From: an uncultured Veillonella sp.
Lineage (GTDB): Bacteria; Bacillota; Negativicutes; Veillonellales; Veillonellaceae
DNA: 5,133 nt
Reading direction: 5' to 3'
Assembly (NCBI RefSeq): GCF_934190855.1
Contig: NZ_CAKPTN010000116.1
Coordinates: 1-5,133 of the forward strand
In this document: positions 4,846 to 5,133 of the stretch, piece by piece
Layout: the number at the start of each line of letters is the position of its first letter
Position numbering within the stretch: position 1 is the first letter of the stretch
Notes under the pieces: generated by a model
Told to the model about the DNA's origin: nothing
What the model saw: the letters and a program-made list of their open reading frames with translations, nothing else
Database searches by the model: none
Position numbers and translations under genes: made by a program

Positions 4846-4862
4846 ATATTTTTCAGCTGACC
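4835..4862 (+). terminator. DUS-containing hairpin after the immunity gene
   Basis: GGTC-GT-CTGAAA (4835-4846) pairs with TTTCAG-CT-GACC (4851-4862) around TATT, ten paired bases plus a small internal mismatch. The right arm differs from a perfect inverted mucosa-type DUS (TTTCAGACGACC) at two positions. In Neisseria, inverted DUS pairs commonly form terminators. Here no T-run follows, so termination may be weak; the structure is possibly decayed. Confidence 0.5.
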
Positions 4863-5133
4863 GTGAGGCAAAAACAGATTTCATTTAGGATGAAGCTATT
4901 AAGAGACTTTTTAAAAAATTAAACAAGCCTTAGCCCGCATGAAACCTCCAATCCTGACGTAGGGCGTGTGTGGAAGCTGATATTTTAAGTCAAGTAGCTA
5001 ATGAATTTGATCTTAAAACTGAGACTGCTTTGAAAATTTTTTTTGCTAAACACAACTTACAGCTATTCAGGTAGTAAGAAATGTAGATAAAAAACATTTA
5101 GCACCATGTCCAAATTGCGCGCCTGTTGTTCAA
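4856..5133 (+). pseudogene. Decayed toxin-like frame, deaminase-like end
   Basis: No intact gene follows the immunity gene. One frame reads ADREAKTDFI (from 4856), stop, DEAIKRLFKKLNKP (4889-4930), then several stops up to 4957, then EADILSQVANEFDLKTETAL and further residues to a TAG at about 5072. A second frame, open from 5050, carries AIQVVRNVDKKHLAPCPNC and runs off the window. Adding one A near 5059 joins them as AKHNL-TAIQVVRN, giving a continuous domain. The helix with [H/K]TE followed by a strand and PCPNC recalls the HxE...PCxxC zinc site of toxin-type nucleic acid deaminases (for example the MafB19 group), but the His would here be Lys. Alternatives are another CxxC zinc protein. 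The stops and frameshift mark it as broken. Bases 4931-4980 are clearly more GC-rich than their surroundings and may be a separate insertion. Confidence 0.4.

Noticed and set aside
4533..4871. 112-codon minus-strand frame opposite the immunity gene
   Set aside because: It is a mirror of the SUKH gene codons; the start lies beyond the DUS hairpin and no ribosome binding site or family motif is seen.

Overview
The window looks like a chromosome segment of a Gram-positive-related anaerobe, most likely a Veillonella-type member of the Negativicutes. This rests on strong AGGAGG-type ribosome binding sites, AT-rich intergenic DNA around moderately GC codon-biased housekeeping genes, Firmicutes-style metal transporters and a tRNA-Ser with encoded CCA. 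The genus is inferred from overall style, not proven.

Left part (1-3652): two metal-ion transporters in separate transcription units. At the extreme left edge is a near-canonical ArsR/SmtB-family operator. After a roughly 140-base AT-rich leader with inverted repeats comes a complete P1B-2-type Zn2+/Cd2+/Pb2+ efflux ATPase (159-2288), closed by a terminator (2367-2405). A short spacer with AT-rich palindromes and a good sigma70-type promoter leads to a CorA-family divalent cation channel (2571-3524). It carries WGTN in place of the usual GMN selectivity motif and is closed by a 12-bp terminator (3625-3652). An identical 14-mer lies upstream of both transporter genes, which suggests, but does not prove, shared control.

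Middle (3672-3869): a tRNA-Ser(UGA) gene with its own promoter, followed by a perfect 15-bp inverted repeat.

Right part (3871-5133): the character changes sharply after the tRNA. The DNA becomes AT-rich and holds a crowded set of small and broken pieces. In order these are a 32-codon stub of a transposase-like OrfA, a 90-residue DUF4265-like protein that appears to lack the middle of its domain, a 30-codon scrap resembling the end of a polymorphic toxin, an intact SMI1/KNR4 (SUKH)-type immunity protein (4360-4800), and a degraded reading frame. That last frame, with one proposed frameshift, gives a deaminase-like PCPNC region at the window edge. This is the usual look of an orphan toxin C-terminus/immunity array (CdiA/Rhs/MafB style) that grows by recombination beside a tRNA.

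The most notable signal is just downstream of the immunity gene. The 12-mer AGGTCGTCTGAA (4834-4845) is, from memory, identical to the mucosa-type DNA uptake sequence of Neisseria, and it sits in a hairpin with a degenerate inverted second copy, as DUS pairs do at Neisseria gene ends. If confirmed, it points to transfer of this toxin/immunity material from an oral Neisseria into this genome.
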